The notes under the pieces are model-generated. The model was not told the DNA's origin. It saw nothing but the letters and a program-made list of their open reading frames with translations, and made no database searches. The translations under genes and the position numbers were made by a program. Below are positions 34,245 through 45,328 of a DNA stretch of 64,000 bases, one piece after another. The DNA comes from Salvator merianae. Lineage: Eukaryota; Chordata; Lepidosauria; Squamata; Teiidae. The stretch covers positions 41,626,197 to 41,690,196 of the forward strand of contig QVOM02000116.1 of assembly GCA_003586115.2 (NCBI GenBank). Direction: 5' to 3'. The first letter of the stretch is position 1. Every line of letters starts with the position of its first letter.

Positions 34245-37244
34245 TAATGACACAATTGAAAGGAATGCAAATAAAACTGTGTCATAAACCATAAAGATCT
34301 TGGGGTAGAGAGAGGAGGGAAGAAAGATAATATTTCATATTTTTATCCTAAAGGCAGAGGCTTGAAACATAATTAAACATCTTGGAGGAATTGTGTCCAC
34401 AATCCTTGCCCCCCCCCCCAAAATATGAGAAAACAGTAACTCCACTACAGTTGGAAAAGCTGAGTTCATACTGAGAGGAAACAATTTCTCTTTTTATTGA
34501 GCAGAAATATACGTATTTTGGCTAGGGGTTCTCCAAGAATGCTGGCCCTTGGATATCTTTCATTCTTTCAATTTGGATATATTTCTTTCTCTTGAAACAG
34601 TACAATAGATAACTGTCTAGGGAGACTGTGAATCTTGGCTTTTGACTCCATCTACATGAATAGTCTTCAGCTTAAGGCAAAATAATGGAATTAATTGATG
34701 GCAGACATTTTTTTTTTTCGTAGTGGGCTGTGGTAATTTTTCAGCCTAATTTTTAAGCTTCTATGATTTCTGAGAGCTGACTTCCATCTTAAAAATGAAA
34801 GTGGCGTGGCATCTAATACACAGGACAAATCAGGAAGACTGAAAAAAAACAGGGCATAGAAAGGATTTGTCAATTAAATGTAGGGGCATGCAAAGTGCCA
34901 TTTCACATATTTTGTGAAGCATTTGAAACAGCTGGGCTTACCTTGCTCAAGGGTCAGGTTTGCTAGATGCTGCTCCTAGCAAACCTGGTTCTCATGCAAG
35001 AGGGGCATGGCCATATCAGACACTTTGAGAAATTTTCAGATGGTGTTTTGTACACCTTAGTTTAGATTTTAAAACATCAATAAATAGTGAAACCAAGCTC
35101 CCTTCAGATGGGGCACTGGGGGAGGCTCTGGGATGCCTTCCGGAAGAAGTGTTGCACATCACTCTCTGAACTATCTCTAGAGTGGTCCCGAACCTGTTTT
35201 TCCAGAGTTCAAAATTGCCTCAAGAGAAGAATTAGGGAACTGTGAATGTCCTTTCTGACACAGAAGTGTATTCAGATATCTGGAAGAGTGAATGCAATTC
35301 ACTTTCTACATTCCCTGAATGGGAAATACTCATTCAGGGAATAAAACAGTTTGGGGCAAGAAGGTTTGAGAGTCACTCCAAATTCTTTTGTTTTGTTGAG
35401 GGGTGAAAATGAAGCTTGGACCATGTGGTCTTGCCCTTGCCTTTCAGCTGGCATTTCTTTAATTAGCTTCAAGAAAGTTGGGCAGGGGTTAAAGAGGAGA
35501 GCATCAACCCTGCCAAGCTTTGCACATTCATTGCCAATAGAAAGTGGTGCAAAAAGTCTTGAGTTACCTAGTGGAGGCATTTTTACCATGGATAACTAGT
35601 TGTGGACCTTGTCTGGAAGAGCCCCAAGATGGTAGGGCAGTGACACAGTGACTGGTACAGTCCATTTAAGCACTTTGGATTGGACCAGATTTGAGTTCCA
35701 TACATCTCAGATGAAATAACAATTTTGTGCAATGGCACACGCCTTGCCAATTTTTTCCTGTCTTCCATTTCCCTGATCATCCCTGCTCTTGGAAGTAATT
35801 AGAAGTGTTCCCATTTTTATACAAGTTCATTCCTCTTGTATACATTCATGTTAATTCAAAATATTAGAAGAGTTTAACCTTAAACTAACCCAACAGAAGA
35901 GGCTGAAGTGATATCAAGCAAACAGACCCTGAGGCTGGATGGTTAGAATTGCCTTTCTCTCCACCAACACCTGGACCTCTGTCTTGTCCCCAGTTTCTCT
36001 CATTGTTGCTTGTGTCCTTCAGGAGACAAGGAGTTGCCAGTTCCAACAAGACCTTTAAGTTCACCAATGGTGCAGAACTGATGACAGAAATATGGCAATT
36101 TCGGGTACCATCAATAAGAAAATGCAAGAATAATTGCAAGAATAGACCTGCCCATCAGTTAAGATCTGCAGAGAAGACCCTTTTGGTAATGTCAACACTA
36201 TCAGCAGTCAAAGGTGAAAATATTATGGGAAGTACACCCAACCAGTGAATGTTGCCATTTTGGATACAATTTTTGCAAATCTTGGAATCGTGGGTTCTTT
36301 TTGGTTATTTCCAGATGGGAAGGGGGCAATGTGATTTATAAACAAGAATCCAGCATTTCCTCTTGCCATGGGCCATTAGATGTACATCACAAGCATTGAT
36401 TTGCTTATCTACACTTGGTGAGATGCATGCAATATTGCCCTGCTAGGGATTTTCAGGAATTTGCTGCACACCTACCCCTTTTCTTTTGTTTTTCCCATAT
36501 GGTTGGCTGGCTCCCAAAGTTCTTAATGAAGCAATATTTTATGCATCTTGCCAGATATGTAGGTAGGCAAAGCTATTACGGATAACATGGCTTCTCTTTG
36601 CATTTCCCATGACAACGATGCAACGTGTTTTCTGTGTTGCACTGGAAAAGCCATGGATTAGTTTAGCAATCTGGGTTTGTCTGGCAATCATAACATAATG
36701 CTGGGAGAATCTCAGGGTTTTCCTGTTATCTGGAAGGAGCCTTTGTAACACTTTTTTTAAAAATCCAAAGTGACATTTAGTCACAACATTACAGTGTCAT
36801 TATTCATCATAAAACTCAAGGAATGGAGAAAGTGCATTGAAAGAATGGAATGACAAAGCTAATAGGGACTGCTCATTGGGTTTCAGTGTGAGTGGAAACT
36901 ACAATGATATAATTGTATACAAAACTGGCTAGCTATTTAAATGTTAATGTTCACCCTAGTGTTGCCCTGGGAAGAGGTTGCTATTATTGTTGTTAGGTAC
37001 TGTTGAATTTGATTTGACTCCTTGATGGCTGGATGAACAAATACATGCTATTTTGACTTGTCTTAGTAAGAAGCAGTCTCATTTTAAAAGTGCATAGTGT
37101 TTTAAAGAGTTCAAAGCATTTTGCATGGATTATCTTGTAATCCTTAAAGCAACCATAGATGCTGCATCAGGATTGTTATCTGCGTATTGCAAATAATAGA
37201 ATGAATCTGTAAGAGAAATAGATATGAAGACCCTTTTTTGAAAA
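34245..37244. other. unassigned sequence
   Basis: Three kilobases with no recognised gene, LINE, SINE or palindromic element apart from a C run near 34409-34419. The longest frames (under 100 codons) overlap each other on both strands. Confidence 0.4.
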
Positions 37245-37735
37245 CAACGGCTGTTTCTGCATGGTGTATAGTATTCCAGCCATGCTGGATTGGATCAAGT
37301 GATTTGGCCAAGCCTGGGACAGGTGGCATTGTGGGTGGCATTGTGGGTGGCCCATCCAGCCCAACTTTGCAAGCAGAAAATGAAAGTTTCCAGCCTCTGT
37401 CACTGCTGTCTGGGGCTGTTTTGACCAGGCACTCAGAAGCAGCATGCTTTTGGTGCTGTTTCTAGGTGCCTGGTGAAATGGTTACAGACTTTTCAACCCT
37501 GGTTGACTGAACCACCCACTTGTGCGTTGTCCACACATGCATGGCTGGTCCAGTATACCATCCTGAAATGCTGCCATTTTTGTGGTATAGTTCAGTCCAA
37601 AGCCTTGACTGATGTGGATACAACATTCTACTGGGAGGTGTTGCCTCCCAGTTGACCAGTCCACAGTGCAGACAAAGCATTCCAAGAGGTCTATTGAGCT
37701 CGTATACCAGCCCAGAGTGGAAACAGGCTTAGTGA
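37245..37735. mobile_element. F-family palindromic non-autonomous transposon
   Basis: Ends GGCTGTTTCTGCATGG and CAGAGTGGAAACAGGCTT are inverted and close to the shared terminus. Central dyads include GGAGGTGTTGCCTCCC at 37635 and TGGCATTGTGGG in tandem at 37324. AGTCCACAGTGCAGACAAAG recurs at 43439. The overlapping open frames on both strands come from the dyad. No transposase. Confidence 0.65.
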
Positions 37736-38639
37736 CTGTTATTTACCAACAAGTTACCCTAGAGGAAAGTGTAGAAAAGCCTCCAGGCTTTAATATTTAT
37801 TATTTGGTAAAAGACAGTGGGAATGTCAGGCAGATTAGAATGTCAGACTCAGGCTTCACTCACACAAAGGCAGGATCTATGCCCTGGTGGACATCAGTGA
37901 CTGTGGGAGTGTGGGGGCATGATCCAAACTGTGTGCTGCTCTGGAGCCTCAAGGAATCACTGCTAGGGTGGAATGCCCCTTGCAGCAATCGAAAATGGGC
38001 CCATAATTGCCACCAGGAACCAGATGGGCAGGCAGACATCTGCCACATTTCATCCCTGGCAATGATTTTAGCCATGTTTTCAGCCCTGAAGCTGACTCCT
38101 GGCTGCTTTATATGCTTATTGCCCAGGTTTTTCTCCCTGGCAAGTTAAGCTTGAAGTATGTTGAACAGGATTAAAAGCAAGTCACTTTTGTCAGAGGTCA
38201 GGGAGCCTTGGGGAGCTAATGGCAATCAGTGTGTTTGTCCACTGGGCCCTGGAGGCATCCAGAAGTCTTGGAAAAGAGACCATGCAGATGGTTCCTAGGA
38301 TTAATGAGATCCATGCTTGTCTGTCCATCTATCCATCCATGTTTTTCTCCAGCTGTAAGGCTTTAAAATGTTCTCAGAGTGCTTTGCATTGTATTAATCT
38401 GGATTGCTCCTCACTGTGAAAAAGTAGGCAAAATAACCCACTTCTTAGCTAGACTCACCAGCTCACTTGTCTCTTTCTTCAGCAGTGTCCCACGAGTGGA
38501 ACTCACTGGACAGTCATGCAGGTGGGAGGCTCTGATTGCAGCTTCCTTTTTGCTGTCTCTGAACTGCATTTTGCCTCTCTTCTGCCACAGTGCCTGTTCT
38601 GCCACATGGGCTTCTACTGTCTGTGTGGATCTAGATGAA
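37736..38639. other. unassigned sequence
   Basis: No recognised gene. The plus-strand open frame that extends to 38148 begins in the F-family element and is not a gene. Confidence 0.45.
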
Positions 38640-38790
38640 TTCCCTCTCTCAGCGATGGAGCATCTGCTTTTCATGCAGGAAGTTCCAGGTTCAGTCCATG
38701 GCATCTCCCGAGAGAAAAAGGTGATGGCAAAACTACTTTTGTATTACTGTATGCCCACACCCATGGGATGGTGACCCTATGCTTCATGCT
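38640..38790 (+). mobile_element. tRNA-derived SINE
   Basis: GGAGCATCTGCTTTTCATGC then the B box GTTCCAGGTTCAGTCC form a tRNA-like head. The body continues through GGTGATGGCAAAACTACTTT to CATGGGATGGTGACC. The far 3' end is unclear. Confidence 0.6.
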
Positions 38791-39562
38791 GAATCCTGCA
38801 CCCATCTGGATGGTGCCTATAAGACTGCGCAAAACATCACTCTTATTTTCAAACAAAGCCCACTTAAAGGTTATCAATGCTGGAAGTGGCCAAATCCTTC
38901 TGTTCTACTGGAAGAGGTAAACAGAACAGACATAGCAGTGTTTTCCTTACATTCTAGAATCTTTTCTCAATAAGTCAGTGGACATCTGTATCCAAGATGA
39001 GCCTTGTAAATCTAATGCCTTCTAGATGTTTTGGATTTCAAACTACTTTTTGGCACTGAGGTTCAGACGGCTGTAGCTGATGGGGTTCTAATCCAAGAAC
39101 ATCTGGGCCCATTAGGCTGGCAAAATTTGGAACTTGGAACAGAGAAATGCAGAGACAATGTCTGCTTACATCAGTAGGAGTGGAAAGAAATGATTTTGAC
39201 TTATTAGGAAGAAAGAAAACGAGGAGGAGAAACTAGGGTTGCCAACTGAAAATTTCAAATTGCACTAGACTCATGCCTAAAAAGTACTAAACATATCTGT
39301 GACAAAAAAGCTAAAAAAGGAGATAATATCCAATCAAACTTTATTATGGTGACAGAGCCATGACTGCACTCATAGGTTACAAGTCCATAAGGGAAGGACA
39401 TGGCAGGATCATTGTAGCCTATCATGAAATAGATGAGTGAAGATTGACACTCCATTCGACAAATCAAAACTCCATATAGGTATATAGGAAGAATTATTCC
39501 TCCAGAGTGTCTTCAGACTATGAAATGAATTGCTTTACACTTAGGATTTAGATTTTCCTTTG
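38791..39562. other. unassigned sequence with one repeat relic
   Basis: 39010-39135 (CTTCTAGATGTTTTGGATTT...CAAGAACATCTGGGCCCATT) has the inverted 'ATGTT...AACATCT' layout of a common squamate repeat relic. Otherwise nothing. Confidence 0.4.
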
Positions 39563-39697
39563 TCTGCATCCAGGCATCACTTATTTATTCTGCTATATTT
39601 GAATATTCTGGAATAAAACATGGATATCCAGAATATCCATGCTTTATTCTGAAATATCTGAATATAGCGGAATAAATAAGTAATGACTGGATGCAGG
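39563..39697. mobile_element. P-family palindromic MITE, best copy
   Basis: A full-length 135-bp dyad from TCTGCATCCAGG to GACTGGATGCAGG. The arms carry CACTTATTTATTCTGCTATA and AATATAGCGGAATAAATAAG, with GGATATCCAGAATATCC at the centre. Identical CTTTG pentamers flank it at 39558-39562 and 39698-39702, a probable 5-bp target duplication. No coding capacity. Confidence 0.85.
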
Positions 39698-40564
39698 CTT
39701 TGAGAAGGTGGATTTACAGGATTTCTAAAAAGAGCTAAATCTGGAACTGAACAAAGTTAAAAAGTGCTAAATAGTGGCATGCCGGTGGCTAGGCACAAAA
39801 TTTAGGAGCTAAAAAATGTTGAAAAGATGCTAAATCTAGCCCCGAAAAAGCTAATTTGGCAACTCTGGAAGAACCCCTTTTAAAAACAGGTGGGGAAACC
39901 TCCTGCTCCAAAACACATTTTCTTGCTCTTGGGTGTGACTGCAAGATGGCATTGCTTCTCCATGGGTTGCACACTCTGGCAGACTCCTGATTCTTGAGCT
40001 GAATGTGAGTGATCATTGTGTCTGTTCGAGCAAGGCTAGGTAGCGGCAGCAGCGGCAGCGGCGGCAGCAACTCTCTGGCAGAAAAATTAACCTCTGACCC
40101 TTTTCTCAGCTTCATCAGGAAATAAACTTCCCTAAGCCTTGGCTTGGTGGTTAAAGTTAAACATTACTAATAGGAAGTCTCCTAACAGGAAATGGTGAGA
40201 CCTCCAATCCACACAAACAAAAACAAACTCTGAGGCTTACAGACAGTTTTATGGGAATTTTCCTTTGGGCTCTTGTTTTCCTTTCAGTAAATCAGTTGAA
40301 GATCATGGATTACTCATTATAATTTCAGTGTTTTTCACTCTGCCTCGTTCTCTTTTTGGTAGCTGTTTGGACTCTATGTCTATTAAATATCTATAAAATA
40401 GTCACCATGCTTATGATAAAGCCAAGAAGAGCTTTTGGAAGACTAAGGGAGGGTTTTCTGGTCTGTTTTTAGTCACTGTTCTGTTGGGACTGTCTGTGGT
40501 GCTTTTCTCATCAGTCAAGCTTGAAGACTGTAAATCAGTTCAGAAGAGAAAAAAGCAATTGGAT
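39698..40564. other. unassigned sequence
   Basis: Contains a short GCGGCAGC-type tract at about 40042-40069. No gene recognised. Confidence 0.45.
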
Positions 40565-40629
40565 TGATGAAGTATCATAAGTTCAGTTATGCTGAACTTA
40601 TGATGAAGTATCATAAGTTCAGTTATGCT
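40565..40629 (+). repeat. 29-bp direct repeat with internal dyad
   Basis: Two identical 29-base units begin at 40565 and 40601 (TGATGAAGTATCATAAGTTC...). The segment between them creates a palindrome, CATAAGTTCAGTTATGCTGA then ACTTATG at 40576-40602. The arrangement looks like a local replication-slippage duplication. Confidence 0.9.
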
Positions 40630-40864
40630 TTATACCCAATTTGCTTTAAAAATCGGTGTCCCACTATTCCTAAGTTTTAATCCACCTTTGATGAACCTCC
40701 AGGGTGAAGAGAACACATCACAATACCTAACCCAAAAGTGGGTTTTCTGAAAAGAGGGTTAAAACCAGCCAGGGAGCACTTTGTACCCTTAAAGTGGGTT
40801 AAAGTTTTGATGTGTGGCTCATACGCATTTCAGGCCAAACAACCTGTTTCTACACCATGTGCCT
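40630..40864. other. unassigned sequence
   Basis: Nothing recognised. Confidence 0.45.
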
Positions 40865-41285
40865 TGGCCAGCAGTGTGGAGGCAACTGGAGGCAGTCGTA
40901 GGGCATCATCATGCAGGCGGGCACAGACACACATGGAAGCTTCCTATGGCTGACTCCAGACGGACAGAGAAAAATGCAGGTTCTTGTTTGGATCCTGTAG
41001 TTACCACTCACTGTCCCTGCCAGATGGCAGGGCAAAATCAAGGAGCAAGTGTGGGCATTTACCAACCTGGATGCTGGCTCCTGAAATGGCATGAAGCATA
41101 CATCTGGATATTTTGGGGGCGCAAAATACTCAGAAGTGCGCAATTGCCACTGCTGCATGTGCACGGTGAGCATTTTTGGCCCGGGTCAGTGGATCCCGGG
41201 AGCAAGCATCTAGACATGTGTGGCAATCCCAACAGAGCGCTGGGATAATCCCGGGTTATAGGCCCTGTCCAGAGGCAGCCTATGT
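40865..41285. mobile_element. D-family non-autonomous transposon
   Basis: Contains CACTGTCCCTGCCAGATGGC, GGATCCCGGGAGCAAGCATC and TGTGGCAATCCCAACAGAGC and ends near CCAGAGGCAGCCTATG, corresponding in inverse order to 44305-44785. It retains several CpG sites, so it may be younger than the other D copies. No coding capacity. Confidence 0.65.
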
Positions 41286-42015
41286 CTGCACAATGATGTT
41301 GCATACATGTACAGTGACATCCTCTCTAAGCAGTTTGTGTTCAATGACCTATGGCCTAGCACATGGCTATGTTGATGAGGGACTGTTTTTGTTTTTTCTA
41401 ACTACTCCAGTGTTCAACTCAGCTGGATGAAATCTGCCTCTAAGGGAGAGAAAGTTTTCCCTGTTTGATTTTCTTCACATGGTATGGTTTGAGGCTAAAA
41501 GGGGTGATTGGCCTCGGTTTCCCTGTGCAGAGTTACTGCTGCTTAATTTAATCAGCCCTGGCTATTTCCACATTCTTGTGGAGTGATGTCAGAATGCTAT
41601 GGATGTTTATGACTTAGCACACATCCTACCTTTCCAGGTAAGTTGAAGCAACCCCTGCCCCTCCTGTTCTGAAAGGAGCTGACTAAACAGACAAGAGAAA
41701 TCCTTTGGCAAGAAAGTCTTAATCCCAAACAAAACACTTACAAAACCATTAATCATCGTCTTCACAAAAAGAAACAATGAACCAGCATTCATTATAAAAC
41801 CACTCACATAGAGGTGTGACTCATTCGCAGACATGCCTGGTAAGTAAATCATATAGAATGGGCCTCTGTTCAGGGGAAGGAGTAGAAAACTCTTTTCTCT
41901 CATCCATGGGTATCATCCTTTCAGCACTAAAACCAATGGTCAAAAATGTTTCATGCTAAGTGTGGTACTTTCACAATTCAGTGACCAGCTTCAAGAGATG
42001 TAAAACTATGTACTC
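41286..42015. other. unassigned sequence
   Basis: A 98-codon minus-strand open frame at 41607-41903 has no recognisable motif. No repeat recognised. Confidence 0.45.
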
Positions 42016-42225
42016 TTATTCTTGAAAGGTAACTCAGTGGTAAAGCAAATTGCCTAGAAAGCAGGGCTGCTGGTTCAGTCCTCAGTCTCTCTCTGGAAAT
42101 AGGCAATGGCAACCCACTTCTGTGTTTCTGCCAAGAAAACTGCATGGAGGTGTCCATGCAAATGCCCCTGCAGTCAAACAGCAGCTGAGCATGACTCAGT
42201 GGTATCCCAGAACCAAAATAGATAA
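42016..42225 (+). mobile_element. tRNA-derived SINE with BovB-like tail
   Basis: Head ACTCAGTGGTAAAGCAAATT with B-box-like TGCTGGTTCAGTCC, a body with GGCAATGGCAACCCACTTCT, and a tail containing GAGCATGACTCAGTGGTATC. That tail resembles the GAGTCGGAATCGACTCGATGGCA end shared by SINEs mobilised by BovB. Family assignment is inferred. Confidence 0.65.
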
Positions 42226-43284
42226 TACACTTGCTCAAGGGATAATAATCCATATATGTGCTTCCCATCTTTGATTTGAACCATTTAGTAAAACTTGCAG
42301 GACTTGAGTTGGTTAACTAGTTGCTGAATTACTCCATTGATGAGACCCATGGGACCCCATCGCAAAAATCCAGCAAGTTGCATCAGATTAGCCTTCACCA
42401 ATCCAGTGCTGCCCAGATGATGTTGGACTATAAGTCTCATCAGGTCCAACCAACATGTCTGTGTGTGTAAGGGTGAGTTCAGACAGGCTATTTTGGTTGC
42501 CTTCTGAACAAACCGTAAGCCGGGGAGTCCACAAAGTCTTCTCTGGAGGTTGCCCTTGTGCCTCTCCATGGCTGCCTGGGTCAACTCTTCCATATTCACC
42601 TTTTCAGTGTTCTTGGGTTGCCTTACAGCTGAGTGGGGAGCATCTCAACCAATCACAGCCTTGCAGGAACCTGTGTGACAATAGCACAGGAAGGGAGGGG
42701 CACCAGCGAGCTCTTGCTGGTGCCAGGAAACTTTTCAAGATCAAAGGAAAAAAATAACTCCTATCCTAAAGACCTGGACTTAAAAAGCACTCTGGACTTT
42801 AGTAACGAGGCGGGGGAGAGAGAGAATGAGTGAAAAGTTTCACTAATGCATCAGGGAATAGGAGGAGGGAGGGGTGTGAGCAAGTTCTTTATATTGTCTT
42901 CTTTACATTAGAAAAGCACACTGGATTTCTCATAATGGGGAGGAAGGAGAGAGAGAGAGAGAGAGACTTGACATTTCTTTTGTAAACAGAAAAACCTGGC
43001 AGTTAAGGACCTGGAAACTGCTTCAGCAGAGAAGCGGGGAGAAGGCAGTGAGTAGGGTAACTGTGTATGGAAGGCTTTTTTCCTGTGCACCCAGGAATTG
43101 TTTGCTCTTTTTATGCAGGCGATTTTAAAAATCGCTAGTCTGAGCACACCCTCTGAGAGGGAGATGGTGATCATTTCTAGCCTCGTCTGCTTCAGTGGAA
43201 AAGCAGATAAATGCTCAGATGCTTAATCTTTTTGGTGCAGAAGAAAGGAGAGGAAGGGAGAGAGGGAAGGAGTGGGGAATCTTG
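42226..43284. other. unassigned sequence with repeat relic and GA run
   Basis: 42405-42440 (GCCCAGATGATGTTGGACTA) is a relic of a common squamate repeat. A (GA)n run lies at 42946-42966. No gene recognised. Confidence 0.4.
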
Positions 43285-43510
43285 CTTGGAGCTGGTCCAG
43301 TCCACAACAGAGGAACACTTTGAACACTGCTTTCAAGCAGTTTCCCATTGAAGTAGGCTGTGGTGCCATTATTGTTCCAGAGTTGCTCCAACACCTCAGA
43401 CTCAGTGTTCCATGGAAGGTGTGGCCTCCTGGTAGATCAGTCCACAATGCGGCCAAAGTGTTCTACCATGGCTGCTGGGCTGATCCTCTAGTCCATTGCA
43501 GATGTAGCCT
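43285..43510. mobile_element. F-family transposon, partial copy
   Basis: GGAAGGTGTGGCCTCCTGGT then CAGTCCACAATGCGGCCAAA at 43414-43458 matches GGGAGGTGTTGCCTCCC...CAGTCCACAGTGCAGACAAA at 37635-37677. Ends not preserved. Confidence 0.55.
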
Positions 43511-44304
43511 CAGGTCTTCCTGACTTCGCACCCTTCTGCAGCTAAAGGTTCTGCACCAAAAGCAGTACTTGGCTCTGGGGCAGATGCTCTGCAGGGGAGT
43601 ACTGTGTGTTTAAGAGTTTTTAAAAATACATATATATTGATGCAGGGTTATTGTATTTTGATTAATTCATTTTTTGAAAATTGCTTTGAGCCTTCTAGAT
43701 AAGCGGGCTACAAATAAACTGGTGATAAAGATAATAATGATGTATAACTCAGCGTGAGGCCCATTTGTTCAGCTAGACCTTTTCTATCTTTAGCTATGAA
43801 GATTTCTCACTCTCAAAGGTTCTTAAACAAATTACCCTGCCTCATATTCACACGATCGCATAATTGTTTGTTTCAATATTATGCAGATCTACTGTTCCCC
43901 AGTGTAGTAATGCATATCTCGTATCATATAAATGTATCTTTACTGGTAATATTTATTTTATATATATATATAAAAAAAACCTTGTTTCAGATATGAAATC
44001 AATATTTTTCTATTGGTACAATCTTAAAACTTGATACATGCCTTTGATTTTACCCTTGAACATAAAATTTAAATTTGGCTATGACTAAAAACTAGATTTG
44101 GTAAAAAGAAGCTTATATTTTTTAATCAGTGGATTCTTTGTTAAAAAAATGAAGAATTTCTTTTCAGAGTTATTCTTTTAGAGAGGTAAAGGCAGAGCAG
44201 TTTAATGAATATAGCAGTTCCTTGCTATTTGAGATTTTAATGAATCACAACTTTTGCATATTCACAGACTGGAAATTCTCCAGGTCCAAGTTTTTGCAAT
44301 GTAT
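43511..44304. other. unassigned AT-rich sequence
   Basis: A short (TA)n tract lies near 43959-43972. No gene or repeat recognised. Confidence 0.45.
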
Positions 44305-44785
44305 GACTGTGTCCAGACTGGGTCTAAACCCCAGGTTTATCATGGCACTATACTGGAATGGCTACATGTATGTGCAGCAATCCCAACATAGCCCCAGGAA
44401 ATAGGGGTGAAATTCCAGCCTATCACAATTCTGGGAAAATCAACTCCCAACCCGAATTTTCGTGATATAGCGATATGGCTTACCTTGTCTGGATGCTTGC
44501 TCCTGGGATCCATCTTAAGGAAAATGACCACTGAACATGCACAGGGGCATAACCAGGTCAAAAATGCCCACTGTGCAAATCTGGGGGCTGATGCATGTCC
44601 ATTTCTGGGTAGTTTGTGCCATAGAAATACCTGGAAGTACCCACTGCACCATAGCAGAAGTAGTGCCAGACAAGGTAAAGGCAATTTTGCCTTGCTATCT
44701 GGCAGGGACAGTGAAAGGCAGTTGTGGGATTTAAACATGATTCTGCATTTTCCTCTTGCCCTCTGGGGGCAGCCTATGGCTGCAG
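44305..44785. mobile_element. D-family non-autonomous transposon
   Basis: Starts GTGTCCAGACTGGGTCTAAA and ends near CTGGGGGCAGCCTATGGC. It contains GATGCTTGCTCCTGGGATCC, GTGCCAGACAAGGTAAAGGC and CTGGCAGGGACAGTGAAAGG, and shares ends and order with 7198-7645 and, inverted, 40865-41285. No coding capacity. Confidence 0.65.
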
Positions 44786-44922
44786 AGATTATGGAGACCC
44801 TCCAATTGTTTTTCTGCCCCTATTAACCTCACACTGGCTCTCCTCCTTCTATCATCCCTGCTGTCCTTCAAAACCTTCTTTATTTGCCTTGCACTAACTT
44901 CCCTCTTCTTCACAGTAGTAAC
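44786..44922. other. unassigned sequence
   Basis: Short spacer with pyrimidine-rich text; the BovB similarity becomes clear only after it. Confidence 0.4.
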
Positions 44923-45328
44923 CTATGACTGTGAGAATTGAACCATAAGCAAGGCTAAGTGCCAAAAAATTGATGCTTTCAAACTGTGGTGCTGGAGAAA
45001 ACTTCTGAAAATCCCCTGGACTGCGAGAAGATCAGATCAGTCAATACTAAAGGATATAAACTCCGATTGATCACTGGAAGGACTAATACTGAAGCAGAAG
45101 TTCAAATACTTTGGCCACACAATGAGAAGACAGGATTCACTGAGAAAGCCCCTGATTCTTGGAATGGTTGAAGGCAACATGAGAAGGGAATGGAAGAGGA
45201 TAAGATAGACAGATAGTGTCATGGAACCAATGAACATTAGCTTGGGCAAACTTCAGGAGGCAGTAGAGGGGCCTGGTGTGATGAGGTCATGAAGAGTCAG
45301 AAATGACTAAATGATTAAACAACAACTT
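44923..45328 (+). mobile_element. BovB (RTE-clade) LINE 3' end
   Basis: Read from codon AAG at about 44963 the plus strand gives KIDAFKLWCWRKLLKIPWTA, RRSDQSILKDINSD, a stop at 45068, then LKQKFKYFGHTMRRQDSLRK and PLILGMVEGNMRR, with a further stop at 45206. This is the C-terminal part of the BovB reverse transcriptase protein, whose ruminant and squamate versions are very alike. It is followed by the BovB ending GAAGAGTCAGAAATGACTAA and AACAACAAC at about 45290-45328. At least two in-frame stops make it dead, and the catalytic domains lie upstream of the truncation. BovB is known for horizontal transfer among squamates, ruminants and ticks. Confidence 0.93.

Noticed and set aside
37612..38148. 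178-codon plus-strand open frame as a gene
   Set aside because: It starts inside the F-family palindromic element and runs into unique DNA without any recognisable protein feature.
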